From Pseudomonadota bacterium (lineage in GTDB: Bacteria > Myxococcota_A > Bradymonadia > Bradymonadales > GCA-2716585): 48,133 bases of DNA. Below, piece by piece: positions 25,227 to 33,191 of the stretch. Under the pieces are notes generated by a model. It worked only from the letters and a program-made list of their open reading frames with translations. It was not told the origin of the DNA and made no database searches. The translations under genes were made by a program, and so were the position numbers. The stretch is taken from positions 1-48,133 of the forward strand of contig SYOX01000123.1 of NCBI GenBank assembly GCA_005804885.1. The letters are read 5' to 3'. The first letter of the stretch is position 1. Each line of letters starts with the position of its first letter.

Positions 25227-25352
25227 TCAGCGCAGAGCGCACCCGTTGGAGAGAGCGCAGCTTGGGGCAACGGGGCCAGCGAAGGCGAAGCCGACACAGG
25301 ACGCACCGCCGCCGATGGGGGCAATCATGATGGTCGTGGTCTGCTTGCTCAT
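25227..25352 (-). CDS. Small 41-aa Cys-containing peptide (candidate secreted or modified peptide)
   Basis: This short frame starts at ATG 25352 with AAGGAG seven bases upstream and ends at TGA 25227-25229. The peptide begins MSKQTTTIMIAPIGGG and continues ASCVGFAFAGPVAPSC, then ALSNGCALR. It has a polar leader-like start, a GGG break, and three Cys in a small-residue-rich C-terminal half. Third codon positions are about 83% G/C, as in real genes here. It resembles a ribosomally made precursor peptide in layout, but no modification enzyme or protease is adjacent. It lies upstream of the MATE exporter on the same strand. A non-functional frame cannot be excluded. Confidence 0.5.
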   Translation of the reverse strand: MSKQTTTIMIAPIGGGASCVGFAFAGPVAPSCALSNGCALR

Positions 25353-25386
25353 CGAGGCTCTCCTTGCCCCTCGTGGGGCGGCGTGT

Positions 25387-25407
25387 GGCCTTCGGGAGGC
25401 GAAGGCC
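25387..25407 (-). terminator. Hairpin between the PilT-type gene and the small peptide gene
   Basis: GGCCTTCG (25387-25394) and CGAAGGCC (25400-25407) form a perfect 8-bp stem with a 5-nt loop. It is about 100 bp beyond the PilT-type stop and 35 bp before the small peptide start. It may end the pilus-ATPase transcript or shape the leader of the peptide gene. No T-run follows. Confidence 0.4.
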
Positions 25408-25506
25408 GAGGCAGGAGTTAGGCACGGCCGCCGGGCGGCGCAAGGCGATTTTTCAAGGGTGCGGCGCGGATCGAAGGCGAGAGGGGAGGGCGGGCGAGGG
25501 GGGGGG

Positions 25507-26550
25507 TCAGGGGATCAGGGCCCTGTCGGAGATCTTGTAGAGGGCCTCTTGCTTGGAGATGACGCGCTTTTGCAGCAGGTAGAGGATGGACTGGTCCATG
25601 GTCTGGCAGCCGACGCTGATGCCTTGCTGGAAGGCGGAGGGGATCTGGTGGGTGGCGCCGTCGCGGATCATGGTGCGGAGCTGGTTGGTGGCGACGAGGA
25701 TCTCGGCGGCGGCGGCCTGGCCGGAGCCGTCGGCGCGCTTGAAGAGGGCCTGGCTGATGACGCCGATGAGGGTGCCGGCGAGCTGTTGCCGGATGACGGC
25801 GCGGCGAGCGGTGGGGAACATGTCGACGATGCGGTTGACGGTCTTGCCGGCCGAGCCGGTGTGGAGGGTGGCCATGACGAGGAAGCCCATCTCGGCGGCG
25901 GTCAGGGCCAGGGCCGTGGCGGCCTGATCGCGCAGCTCGCCGACCATCAGGACGTCGGGGTCTTCGCGCAGGGCGTCGGTCAGGGCGGTGCGGAAGGAGG
26001 TGGCGTGGGCGCCGATCTCGCGCTGGCTCAGGTAGGCCTTCTTGCGGGTGTGGACGAACTCGATCGGGTCTTCGATGGTGATGATGTGGGCAGGGCGGGT
26101 GCTGTTGACGTGGTCGATCATGGCGGCCAGGGTCGTGGACTTGCCCGAGCCGGTCGGCCCGGTCAGCAGGATCAGGCCGCTCTGGTGCTGGGTGAAGCGG
26201 ATCAGGGTGTTGGGCAGCCCGAGGCGGGCAAAGGGGACGACGGTGGCCGGCACGAGGCGGAAGACGCCGCCGAGGCCGGTGTGGCTGACGAAGTAGTTGC
26301 ACCGGAAGCGCGCCACGCCCTCCCACTCCCAGGCGAAGTCCAGATCGCCGCTCTCCAGGAAGTCCTCGTAGCGCTTGGGGGAGACGAGCGCCTGGAGGTA
26401 CTCCTGGACGACCCTCTGGGTCAGGACGGGGAACTCCATGTCGATGAGATCGCCGTGGAGGCGCAGCTTCGGGCGAGCGCCCTCGGCCAGGTGAAGGTCG
26501 GAGCCGCCGCGGGTGGCGAGCTGGTGCAGGAGCTGGTGGATGCCCTTCAC
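25507..26550 (-). CDS. PilT-type twitching motility ATPase (second of pair)
   Basis: The product is 347 residues, close to the usual PilT length. The GTG at 26550 overlaps the stop of the upstream gene (GTGA), and GGAGG precedes it. Motifs are Walker A GPTGSGKST (Lys137), the Asp box IITIEDPIEFVH, Walker B-like REDPDVLMVGELRD and the His box AEMGFLVMATLHT. The N-terminus SDLHLAEGARPKLRLHGDL is typical of PilT/PilU. PilT-class hexameric ATPases power retraction of type IV pili at the inner membrane. No other pilus gene is in the window, and paired PilT/PilU-like paralogues are common, so I leave the symbol blank. Confidence 0.93.
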   Translation of the reverse strand: MKGIHQLLHQLATRGGSDLHLAEGARPKLRLHGDLIDMEFPVLTQRVVQEYLQALVSPKRYEDFLESGDLDFAWEWEGVARFRCNYFVSHTGLGGVFRLVPATVVPFARLGLPNTLIRFTQHQSGLILLTGPTGSGKSTTLAAMIDHVNSTRPAHIITIEDPIEFVHTRKKAYLSQREIGAHATSFRTALTDALREDPDVLMVGELRDQAATALALTAAEMGFLVMATLHTGSAGKTVNRIVDMFPTARRAVIRQQLAGTLIGVISQALFKRADGSGQAAAAEILVATNQLRTMIRDGATHQIPSAFQQGISVGCQTMDQSILYLLQKRVISKQEALYKISDRALIP

Positions 26551-27896
26551 TGCAAGGTCCTCCCCTCGTCGCTCAAGAGGGTGGCGGCCATCTGGGCCGA
26601 GAGCAGCTTCTTGCCCTTGAGCTCGTTGACCGAGTCCTCCCAGGTGATCATGTCGGCGCCGCGGCCGGTCTGGATCAGGCTCTGGATCTGGTGCAGCTTG
26701 CGCTGCCGGATGCAGTGGGCGAAGGCGCCGTTGTTGAGCATCATCTCCACGACCGGCACCAGGCCGCGGGGCGAGCGCACGAGCTGCTGGACGAAGATCC
26801 CCTTGAGGGCGTCGGCCAGCGTGCCGCGCATCTGGGCCTCCTCGTCGCCGAAGGCGTCCAGGACGCGGGCGACGGTCGTCTCGACGCTGCGGGTGTGCAG
26901 CGTCCCGATGACCAGGTGGCCGGTCTCGGCCGCCGTCAGCGCCACGCGCATCGTCTCCATGTCGCGCATCTCGCCGATGACGATCACGTCGGGGTCCTCG
27001 CGCAGCGCCGCCTTGAGCGCCGAGGCGTAGGAGTCGGTGTGCATCGAGACCTGGCGCTGGGTGACGGCGCCCTGCTGGGGGGAGTGGATGAACTCGATCG
27101 GGTCCTCGATGGTCACGATGTGCAGCTTCCGGGTCAAGTTGAGGCGATGGATCAAGGCCGCCAGCGTCGTGGACTTGCCGCAGTTGGCCGGGCCAGAGAG
27201 CAGCACGAGCCCCTGATGGAACTCCAGCAGCCGCTCGATCCCGCGCGGGAGGTTGAGCTGGGCCAGCGTCGGGATCTCGGGCGGGATGATCCGCATGGCC
27301 GCCGACAGCCCGTGCTGCGCCTTGAAGACGTTGATCCGCAAGCGGTATCCGCGCTGGAAGTTCGGACACAGGTTGACGGCGCCGTCGCGCTGGAGCACGC
27401 GCTGCTGCTCGGGGCTCAGCAGCACCTTGAGCTCGGCCTTGAAGTGCTCCTCCGGGATCGCCGGCGCGAAGCCCTCGACCAGGGTCCCGGAGATGCGCAT
27501 GAAGGGCGGGTGGCGCGAGTGCAGGTGCAGGTCCGAGGCCCCGGCCTCGATGGCCTTGATGATGAGCTGGCTGATGCCGCCCGTGGCCGCCATCGGCTGC
27601 TGGGCCTGCTGGGCGAGCTGCGCCTTCGGGGCGCCCTGCGTGCGGCCCTTGTCGGCCTTGTCGGCCTTGTCGCCCTTGTCGGCCTTCTTGCCGCCGCCGG
27701 CCTTGAGGTCATCGATCGCCTTCTCGAGCGCGCGGCCCTGGTCGACGCTCAGAACGCTGAGCGAGACGGCCACCTCGATGGGGTCTCTCTTTCGCCCCTC
27801 GAACTGATGAAAGTCGAGCACGAGCGCGGCCTGATCGCTGCTCAAGAAGCCTTGCTCGACCACCATCTGCCGGAACTGTTCTCGTTTGTCTGACAC
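26547..27896 (-). CDS. PilT/PilU-like ATPase with extended N-terminus (first of pair)
   Basis: The product is 449 residues from the GTG at 27896 (SDKREQFRQM), after AGAGG; an upstream in-frame start would give a Pro/Arg-rich extension and is unlikely. About 100 extra N-terminal residues are helical. They contain a Lys/Asp/Gly linker with KADKGDKADKADKG, encoded by 9-bp repeats around 27644-27690. The motor domain begins at ISQLIIKAIEAGASDLHLHS. Its P-loop is unusual, GPANCGKST (Lys241) in place of GPTGSGKST, but the Asp box IVTIEDPIEFIH, REDPDVIVIGEMRD and the His box AETGHLVIGTLHT are intact. It probably acts with the overlapping downstream PilT-type ATPase. Confidence 0.9.
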   Translation of the reverse strand: MSDKREQFRQMVVEQGFLSSDQAALVLDFHQFEGRKRDPIEVAVSLSVLSVDQGRALEKAIDDLKAGGGKKADKGDKADKADKGRTQGAPKAQLAQQAQQPMAATGGISQLIIKAIEAGASDLHLHSRHPPFMRISGTLVEGFAPAIPEEHFKAELKVLLSPEQQRVLQRDGAVNLCPNFQRGYRLRINVFKAQHGLSAAMRIIPPEIPTLAQLNLPRGIERLLEFHQGLVLLSGPANCGKSTTLAALIHRLNLTRKLHIVTIEDPIEFIHSPQQGAVTQRQVSMHTDSYASALKAALREDPDVIVIGEMRDMETMRVALTAAETGHLVIGTLHTRSVETTVARVLDAFGDEEAQMRGTLADALKGIFVQQLVRSPRGLVPVVEMMLNNGAFAHCIRQRKLHQIQSLIQTGRGADMITWEDSVNELKGKKLLSAQMAATLLSDEGRTLQ

Positions 27897-27993
27897 CGCC
27901 CCTCTGCCTTCGAGCGCCCCCTCGACGGCGACCGCAGCGGGCCTCGTGGGTCGAGGGATCGAGGTTGTCGAAAAGGGTCTCAACTGCGGCGAC

Positions 27994-28022
27994 AGTCTCA
28001 CACACGGCCGCGGAGGCGTCAA
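27994..28022 (-). promoter_or_regulatory. Candidate promoter for the PilT-type gene pair
   Basis: Read on the minus strand, TTGACG (28017-28022), a 17-bp spacer and GAGACT (27994-27999) precede the GTG at 27896 by about 100 nt. The -35 box is good and the -10 box is weak. Confidence 0.35.
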
Positions 28023-28130
28023 TCGGCCTGCGCTCTGACCTCAGGGCCACCGCATCAAGACCTTGGCGCCGACGGCCTCAAGAACCACGCCTGAGCCCCA
28101 AGGAGGGCTGCCCGGATGGGAGCCTCAGGC

Positions 28131-30437
28131 TCAAGGAATCCTGGCCATGAGGGCGAGGTGTTCCAGGTCCACCTGGCGTTGGGCGAGGTGTTGCTTGTAG
28201 GTGCGGCGGTTCTTCGTGCACACGAGCGTGTGAGGGTTACCCTTTCGAGAGGTCGTGCAGTCCATGTCCAGCCTCGCGTTCAGGATCTGGCTTTCGAGGT
28301 GATCGCGGCGATCCTGGCGGGCTCTGAGGTGCCACACCTGTTCGGTGGGGCTGGTCATGAACGCAGCCAGCCCCCGACAGTCCTCGCACCGGCACTTGAG
28401 CGCGGCGGTCTGCTGCGTCCAATCCGAAGGTTCTTCAAGAGGTTGGGCCACCCTGGCGTCCAGCCACGCCGAGCACGCTCGCTGCAGGTGTCGCACCAGC
28501 GCGCAGGCCAGAGAGGAGATCGGGAGCTGCTCAAGCAGGGCGCAAAGCGCCGGGATGAGCGCCTGATCGACGCCGAAGACTCTGGGGTGGTCCGTGATGT
28601 GTCGCGCCGCGCGCTCGCTGATCTCGGGCTCGTCGAGTTCGATCAGGGCCGACACCAGGACGACGACCAGATCGCTGATGACCGTGTCGGGCTTACCCCA
28701 CGCGTTCGATCTGGGCACGTCGCGGTGCTCCCTGGGGAGCTTGGCGACCAGAGCGCTGGCCACGGAGAGCTGGGCGCGGCGGAGCGCCGCGTCGTCCTCG
28801 GGTGCGTCGCCCATGGCGCGCAGGAGTTTCGCGCAGGCCAGCGCCCCTGCGGGCATCTGCCGCGTCACCAATGCCTCCAGGGCCGGACCGGCGGCCTCCC
28901 AGCCCAACGACCGCGCGCTGGCGAGCAGCGCCTCGATCTCACCCTCCTGGAGCGCGTCGCCGGACATGACGCGGTCGATGAAGCGCTCGATCAGCGCAGG
29001 CTCTCCGAGCGCCACGAGCGCGTCGAGGATCTCGGATCTGCACTTCTCCTCGCCCCTGCGCCATGATCGGGCCATCGAGGCGCCCTCCGACGCGGGCCAG
29101 GTGTCGATGAGCGCGGCGCACAGCGCCAGGGCCTCGTCGCGCTGGGGATGCTGCGGGGCCGAGCCCGCAGCTCGCCACCCGGCGACGAGCGCCTTCAGGT
29201 GCGGCACCGACACGCCAGGCCCTCCGCTGATGAGGTGCGCGTGTCGGCGCGGCGACGGCCACATCACGAAGGCCGCGCGGCGGTAGGCCCGCGTGAACGA
29301 CGCCCCCTCGTTGCCCGTGGCCTCCATGAAGTGCAGCTCGTCGGGCTTCTCGTCCTGCAGAGCGCCCGGCGGGCACAGCTCCGACTCGTCGAAGCTCAGC
29401 GCGCCCATCGGCCTGAGGCTCCCGTCGTGTGAGCGCCACCCCTCGATCCTGAGATCGCGCTCGTAGACCTCGCCGGCCTCCAGGTCGTCCTCGTCCTCGT
29501 CCCAGCGCCCGCGGCCATACCCGTCATCGTACTCGGCGACGCCGGACTCCTCGATGGAGACCATCGCCAGGAAGAGGTCGCAGTCGGCTTGCGCGGCGGC
29601 CTTGACCAGGACCTCCCCCACAGCCCGATCCTTGTTCTTGAGGCCCGAAAAAGACAGGCCATCGAGGGTGTAGGCGTGATCCAGCAGGCAGAGCAGCTTC
29701 TGGGGCTCACCGCCGCCCTGGGGCCAGGCGCGCAACGCGGCGGCGACCTGCCTGACGGGGCTTTCTTGATCAGGCGGCCCCAGGGGCCCGTCGGGCGACC
29801 GGCGCACGAGGTTGTAGATCAGGCAGAGCCGGTGTCCCGAGGTCAAGGGCTCAAGCTCGTGGCGGCAGTCGGCGTAGAAGGCGCCCCAGGACACCTCCGA
29901 GATCGACCCGCTGCGCAGCGCCAGGCGCTCTTGCTGCTCCGCGTGCCGCACGACGAGCGCCCCGCCCTCGAACACCGACGGCAGCACCACGACGAGCGTG
30001 GCGAACATGCCGGGCGATTTTTCCGTGTCGCGGTGTTCGGTGAAGAAGTCGCCCGGCTCGTAGAGCAGCATCTTGTAGAGCTCAGCGTCGATGGTCCCCT
30101 TGACGCCCAGCTCTTCGCGCACCTGCGCGACGATCTTCGCCATGGTCTCCGGCCAGACATCCCCGTCGAACTTGAGCTGGGAGGGCGCCAGCTGCCACGC
30201 GCGCCGAACCTCTTCATCCAACAGGGTCTGATCCCCTCGCCCATAAGGCGCGCGCTCAGCCACGGCGGCCAGCGCCTCAGCCTGCACGGGCAGCAGCGGC
30301 ATCGCGATCTGCCCCACCCCCTCGACCTTCAGGTCGGGCAGCGGGGTCCGCAGGGTCCCGCTGGCGCAAAAACACCCAGGCCGCTCGACCTCCGCCAGAA
30401 GCGCAGATATCTGTGAACTCAACGATAACATGAACAT
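28131..30437 (-). CDS. 2OG-Fe(II) oxygenase with long C-terminal extension
   Basis: The product is 768 residues from the ATG at 30437, four bases after GGAGG; a second ATG six bases later is equally possible. The N-terminal ~220 residues form a prolyl-4-hydroxylase-like 2-oxoglutarate/Fe(II) oxygenase core. YEPGDFFTEHRDTEKS carries His135 and Asp137, CRHELEP the distal His193, and Arg203, ten residues on, should bind 2-oxoglutarate. The remaining ~550 residues are helical, with a Cys pair in CEDCRGL near the end and a basic tail with RKGNPHTLVCTKNRRTY. Fungal oxygenases with a similar C-terminal tail come to mind but I could not check this. It is a single gene; the substrate is unknown. Confidence 0.9.
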   Translation of the reverse strand: MFMLSLSSQISALLAEVERPGCFCASGTLRTPLPDLKVEGVGQIAMPLLPVQAEALAAVAERAPYGRGDQTLLDEEVRRAWQLAPSQLKFDGDVWPETMAKIVAQVREELGVKGTIDAELYKMLLYEPGDFFTEHRDTEKSPGMFATLVVVLPSVFEGGALVVRHAEQQERLALRSGSISEVSWGAFYADCRHELEPLTSGHRLCLIYNLVRRSPDGPLGPPDQESPVRQVAAALRAWPQGGGEPQKLLCLLDHAYTLDGLSFSGLKNKDRAVGEVLVKAAAQADCDLFLAMVSIEESGVAEYDDGYGRGRWDEDEDDLEAGEVYERDLRIEGWRSHDGSLRPMGALSFDESELCPPGALQDEKPDELHFMEATGNEGASFTRAYRRAAFVMWPSPRRHAHLISGGPGVSVPHLKALVAGWRAAGSAPQHPQRDEALALCAALIDTWPASEGASMARSWRRGEEKCRSEILDALVALGEPALIERFIDRVMSGDALQEGEIEALLASARSLGWEAAGPALEALVTRQMPAGALACAKLLRAMGDAPEDDAALRRAQLSVASALVAKLPREHRDVPRSNAWGKPDTVISDLVVVLVSALIELDEPEISERAARHITDHPRVFGVDQALIPALCALLEQLPISSLACALVRHLQRACSAWLDARVAQPLEEPSDWTQQTAALKCRCEDCRGLAAFMTSPTEQVWHLRARQDRRDHLESQILNARLDMDCTTSRKGNPHTLVCTKNRRTYKQHLAQRQVDLEHLALMARIP

Positions 30438-30552
30438 CAGCCCTCCCCGGCGTTCAGCACCTCGATGATCCCCGTCGTACTCCAACGCGCCGCGCCCGGC
30501 AAGCCGTCAACCCGCGGACCGCGCGATCTCGACCGGGAGCCTGGATCTCAGG

Positions 30553-30641
30553 GCGTCGCGCTCGCGCGTGTGGGCGCCTCGGCCTCAACTCGGCCTCGGG
30601 TGCCTCGGGGATCGCGTCGCGCTCGCGCGTGTGGGCGCCTC
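30553..30641 (+). repeat. Two exact 28-bp direct repeats upstream of the beta-barrel gene
   Basis: The sequence starting GCGTCGCGCTCGCGCGTG and ending GGGCGCCTC occurs at 30553-30580 and 30614-30641, with 61 bp from start to start. A diverged third copy, TTGCGCCCGCGCGCGTTGG, follows at 30666. Both strands look non-coding here. Confidence 0.9.
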
Positions 30642-30665
30642 CGACGACCTGTCGCCGCGGCCAGG

Positions 30666-30694
30666 TTGCGCCCGCGCGCGTTGGCGCCTACCCT
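30666..30694 (+). promoter_or_regulatory. Candidate promoter for the beta-barrel gene
   Basis: TTGCGC (30666-30671), a 17-bp spacer and TACCCT (30689-30694) lie about 48 bp before the ATG at 30742. The block is a diverged copy of the 28-bp repeats upstream. The boxes match consensus only moderately. Confidence 0.35.
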
Positions 30695-30741
30695 GTTGAG
30701 GCGGTGGCGCACCCAACCCTTCCTGACGGAGACACCTGCCC

Positions 30742-31515
30742 ATGACGCACACTCAGCGCACAGCCTCTCTGGGGCTCCTGATCGCCCTGATCCTGACCCC
30801 ATCGGTGGCCAGCGCCGACCTCTTCACCTTCTGGGCCGCAGGCAAGGGCAACACCTTCAACGGCTCTGGAGACCTCTTTCAGAACTTTGACAACCGCTTC
30901 GGCGGCGGCGCCGAGGCGGGCATCGAGATCGTCGGCCTGGACATCTTCGGCGAGGCCGTCGTCCTGGGCCTCGATCAATACCTCTTCTCCGCCAACCTCG
31001 GCCTGGACTTCTCCGTCGGCGACGACATCCGCCTGACCCTCGGCGCCTTCACCGGCCCGCTCTTCTTCCTCTTCCCCGAGCCCGAGGAGGCCACCGGGGC
31101 CACCTTCAGCGGCCTGTCCGCCGAGCAGCAGCTCGCCATCGAGCAGCAGTTCGGCTCCATCGAGGAGGCCGAGGAGCAGTTCAACCAGTTCTCCGAGACC
31201 GAGAAGGATCTGAGCCGCGTCGCCGTCGGCTACAACATCGTCCGCGCCCGCGCGGACGTCGACGTTCGGCTCGCCCCGGGCATCTACCTCGGCCTCACCG
31301 GACAGGCCGGCTACCACCTCCTGCTCAGCGGCGAGGAGATCGCCGCTGGCGCCAAGAACGAGGCCGTCGAGGGCTTCGCCAAGGACAACAACCTGCCCGA
31401 CGAGGTCACCGAGGCGCTGCGCAGCGCCGTCGGCGCCGAGCCCATCGACAAGAAGAACCTCGAAGGCTTCAACCTCGAGGTTCAACTCCACCTGCGCATC
31501 GAGCTCGGCACCTGA
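30742..31515 (+). CDS. Probable outer-membrane beta-barrel protein
   Basis: The product is 257 residues. A cleavable signal peptide ends VASA before DLFTFW. The mature part has alternating hydrophobic strands such as AGIEIVGLDIFGEAVVLG, LFSANLGLDFSVG, IRLTLGAFTG and ADVDVRLAPGIYLGLTGQAG, and ends in VQLHLRIELG, near the aromatic-terminated strands of outer-membrane barrels. A charged, Glu/Gln-rich helical insert (about 115-155) may be a loop. No family name is certain. It precedes the Kazal lipoprotein by 41 bp on the same strand, so the two may be cotranscribed and both placed at the outer membrane. Confidence 0.8.
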   Translation: MTHTQRTASLGLLIALILTPSVASADLFTFWAAGKGNTFNGSGDLFQNFDNRFGGGAEAGIEIVGLDIFGEAVVLGLDQYLFSANLGLDFSVGDDIRLTLGAFTGPLFFLFPEPEEATGATFSGLSAEQQLAIEQQFGSIEEAEEQFNQFSETEKDLSRVAVGYNIVRARADVDVRLAPGIYLGLTGQAGYHLLLSGEEIAAGAKNEAVEGFAKDNNLPDEVTEALRSAVGAEPIDKKNLEGFNLEVQLHLRIELGT

Positions 31516-31556
31516 CCCCTCGCCCCGCGCCGTCCAGGGCCGCGCAAGAGACGATC

Positions 31557-33188
31557 ATGAAGAGCCCCTCCCATCTCCTTGAAAGCGCCGCCAGGCCCCT
31601 CGTCGGCCTCCTCGCGCTCGCCTCGCTCTTGCTCATCGGGTGCGGCGAGAGCGCCGAGCCACGACCCGAATCCGAACCCGAGCCCGCCGCCGAACCCGAA
31701 GGCCAGCCTGAAGCCGAGCCCGTCGCGCAGCCCGAGCCGCAGCCCGAAGGCCAACCCGAAGGCCAGCCCGAAGGCCAGCCCGAAGGCCAGCCCGAGGGCA
31801 ACCCCGAACCCGAAGTCCAGCCAGAGCCCGAGCCCGAGCCCGAGCCTGAACCCCAGGTCTGCGCCCGGAACCTGGACTGCGATCCGACCTCGATCTGCGA
31901 GCTTGAGGCGGGCACCTGCGGCGGCTCGGGCCTCTGCGAGCCCAGGCCGATGGCGTGCGCCGACCTCGCCTCGCCGGTCTGCGGCTGCGACGGCAACACC
32001 TACGAGAACGACTGCCTCCGCCAGGCCGCCGGGGTTCCCCTCGACCACGACGGGGCCTGCGACGTCATCGCCTGCCTCGAGGACGCGGGCTGCCCCGCCG
32101 AGGACGTCTGTGACAGGCGCTCCTGCGGCGCCGAGCGCGAAGGCCAGTGCGTGCGCACCCCGGAGGCCTGCGACGCCGTCTTCGAACCCGTCTGCGGCTG
32201 CGACCGGGTGACCTACACCAACGACTGCGCCCGCATCCTCGCCGGCGCCGCCCTGGCCCACACGGGCGAGTGCGAACCCGGCCCCCCCGCCTGCCAGAGC
32301 GCCGACGACTGCTTCGAAGGCGAGCTTTGCGAGTGCCAAGGGGACCAGTGCGGGCGTGGGATCTGCGAGCCGCGCCCGAGCGCCTGCAGCGACGACGTGG
32401 TGCCCGTGTGCGGCTGCGACGAGCGCACCTACGCCAACGACTGCCGGCGCCGCGCCGCCGGCGCCTGCCTGCTCCATGAGGGCGCCTGCGTGCCCGAGCC
32501 GGCCACCTGCGGCGGGATCCTCGGGCGGCGCTGCCCCGACAGCCAGATCTGCGACGTGACCGTCCTGAACGCCTGCCGCGGGAGCGACCTCCCAGGGATC
32601 TGCGTCGAGCCGCCCACGGCCTGCCCGCGCATCCTCGACCCCGTGTGCGGCTGCGACGGGGTGACCTACGGCAACGACTGCGAGCGCCTCCGCCAGGGCG
32701 TCCAGAAGGACTACGACGGCGCCTGCGAGGTCACCTGCGGCGGGCTCCTGGAACGTCGATGTGAACAAGGTCAATACTGCGATCTACCTCCAGAGAGCTG
32801 CGACACCCCGAACTCACCGGGCCTTTGCGTGACCCAGAACCAGGACTGCCCGCTCCTCGTGACGGATCCCGTCTGCGGCTGCGACGGCAACACCTACCCC
32901 AACGACTGCGTCCGCATCGCGCGCGGCGTCCAGAAAGACATCGACGGCCCATGCCCCGAGCCCTGCGACACGCGCGGGAACGAGTGCAGCGACCGGACGG
33001 ACTTCTGCGACCTGGCCGTCGGCACCTGCGGCGCCCGCGACCGCTTCGGCTTCTGCCAGGAGCCTCCGTCGACATGCCCCCCGCTGCTCGATGAACCCGT
33101 CTGCGGCTGCGACCGGGTGACCTACCCCAACGACTGCGAGCGCATCCGCGCCCGCGTGACCAAGGCCAGCGACGGCGCCTGCCGCTGA
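31557..33188 (+). CDS. Lipoprotein with six Kazal-type protease-inhibitor domains
   Basis: The product is 543 residues. A lipoprotein signal peptide ends LLLIGC (Cys29). A Pro/Glu-rich stalk follows (about 33-100), containing EGQP tandem units encoded by 12-bp repeats at about 31740-31800. Six Kazal-like modules come next, each with PVCGCD-x-x-TY-x-NDC and a closing DGAC-like Cys, separated by Cys-rich linkers. Kazal domains inhibit serine proteases through a reactive loop near the second Cys. A membrane-tethered stalk carrying six inhibitors suggests protection against external proteases, for example in predation or self-protection; this is inference. A small hairpin follows the stop. Confidence 0.93.
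   Translation: MKSPSHLLESAARPLVGLLALASLLLIGCGESAEPRPESEPEPAAEPEGQPEAEPVAQPEPQPEGQPEGQPEGQPEGQPEGNPEPEVQPEPEPEPEPEPQVCARNLDCDPTSICELEAGTCGGSGLCEPRPMACADLASPVCGCDGNTYENDCLRQAAGVPLDHDGACDVIACLEDAGCPAEDVCDRRSCGAEREGQCVRTPEACDAVFEPVCGCDRVTYTNDCARILAGAALAHTGECEPGPPACQSADDCFEGELCECQGDQCGRGICEPRPSACSDDVVPVCGCDERTYANDCRRRAAGACLLHEGACVPEPATCGGILGRRCPDSQICDVTVLNACRGSDLPGICVEPPTACPRILDPVCGCDGVTYGNDCERLRQGVQKDYDGACEVTCGGLLERRCEQGQYCDLPPESCDTPNSPGLCVTQNQDCPLLVTDPVCGCDGNTYPNDCVRIARGVQKDIDGPCPEPCDTRGNECSDRTDFCDLAVGTCGARDRFGFCQEPPSTCPPLLDEPVCGCDRVTYPNDCERIRARVTKASDGACR
31741..31800 (+). repeat. Tandem 12-bp units encoding EGQP in the stalk
   Basis: The unit GAAGGCCAGCCC (with one CAAC variant) is repeated about four to five times, encoding Glu-Gly-Gln-Pro in the stalk between lipid anchor and Kazal domains. 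Copy number probably sets stalk length. Confidence 0.85.
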
Positions 33189-33191
33189 CGA

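Larger units (their letters stand above)
30438..30741. other. 304-bp divergent intergenic region with triplicated promoter-like unit
   Basis: This gap separates the oxygenase gene from the beta-barrel-like gene. It has no credible open frame. It holds two exact 28-bp direct repeats and a third degenerate copy that overlaps the candidate promoter of the downstream gene; these are listed separately. Confidence 0.75.

Noticed and set aside
25048-25443. 131-codon minus-strand frame overlapping the small peptide gene
   Set aside because: Arg/Pro-rich composition and no ribosome site. The overlapping 41-codon frame has a good Shine-Dalgarno sequence and coding-like codon use.
28089-28130. Terminator hairpin of the oxygenase gene (GCCTGAG/CTCAGGC)
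   Set aside because: The stem is only 7 bp with a 28-nt loop, too weak to list as a feature.
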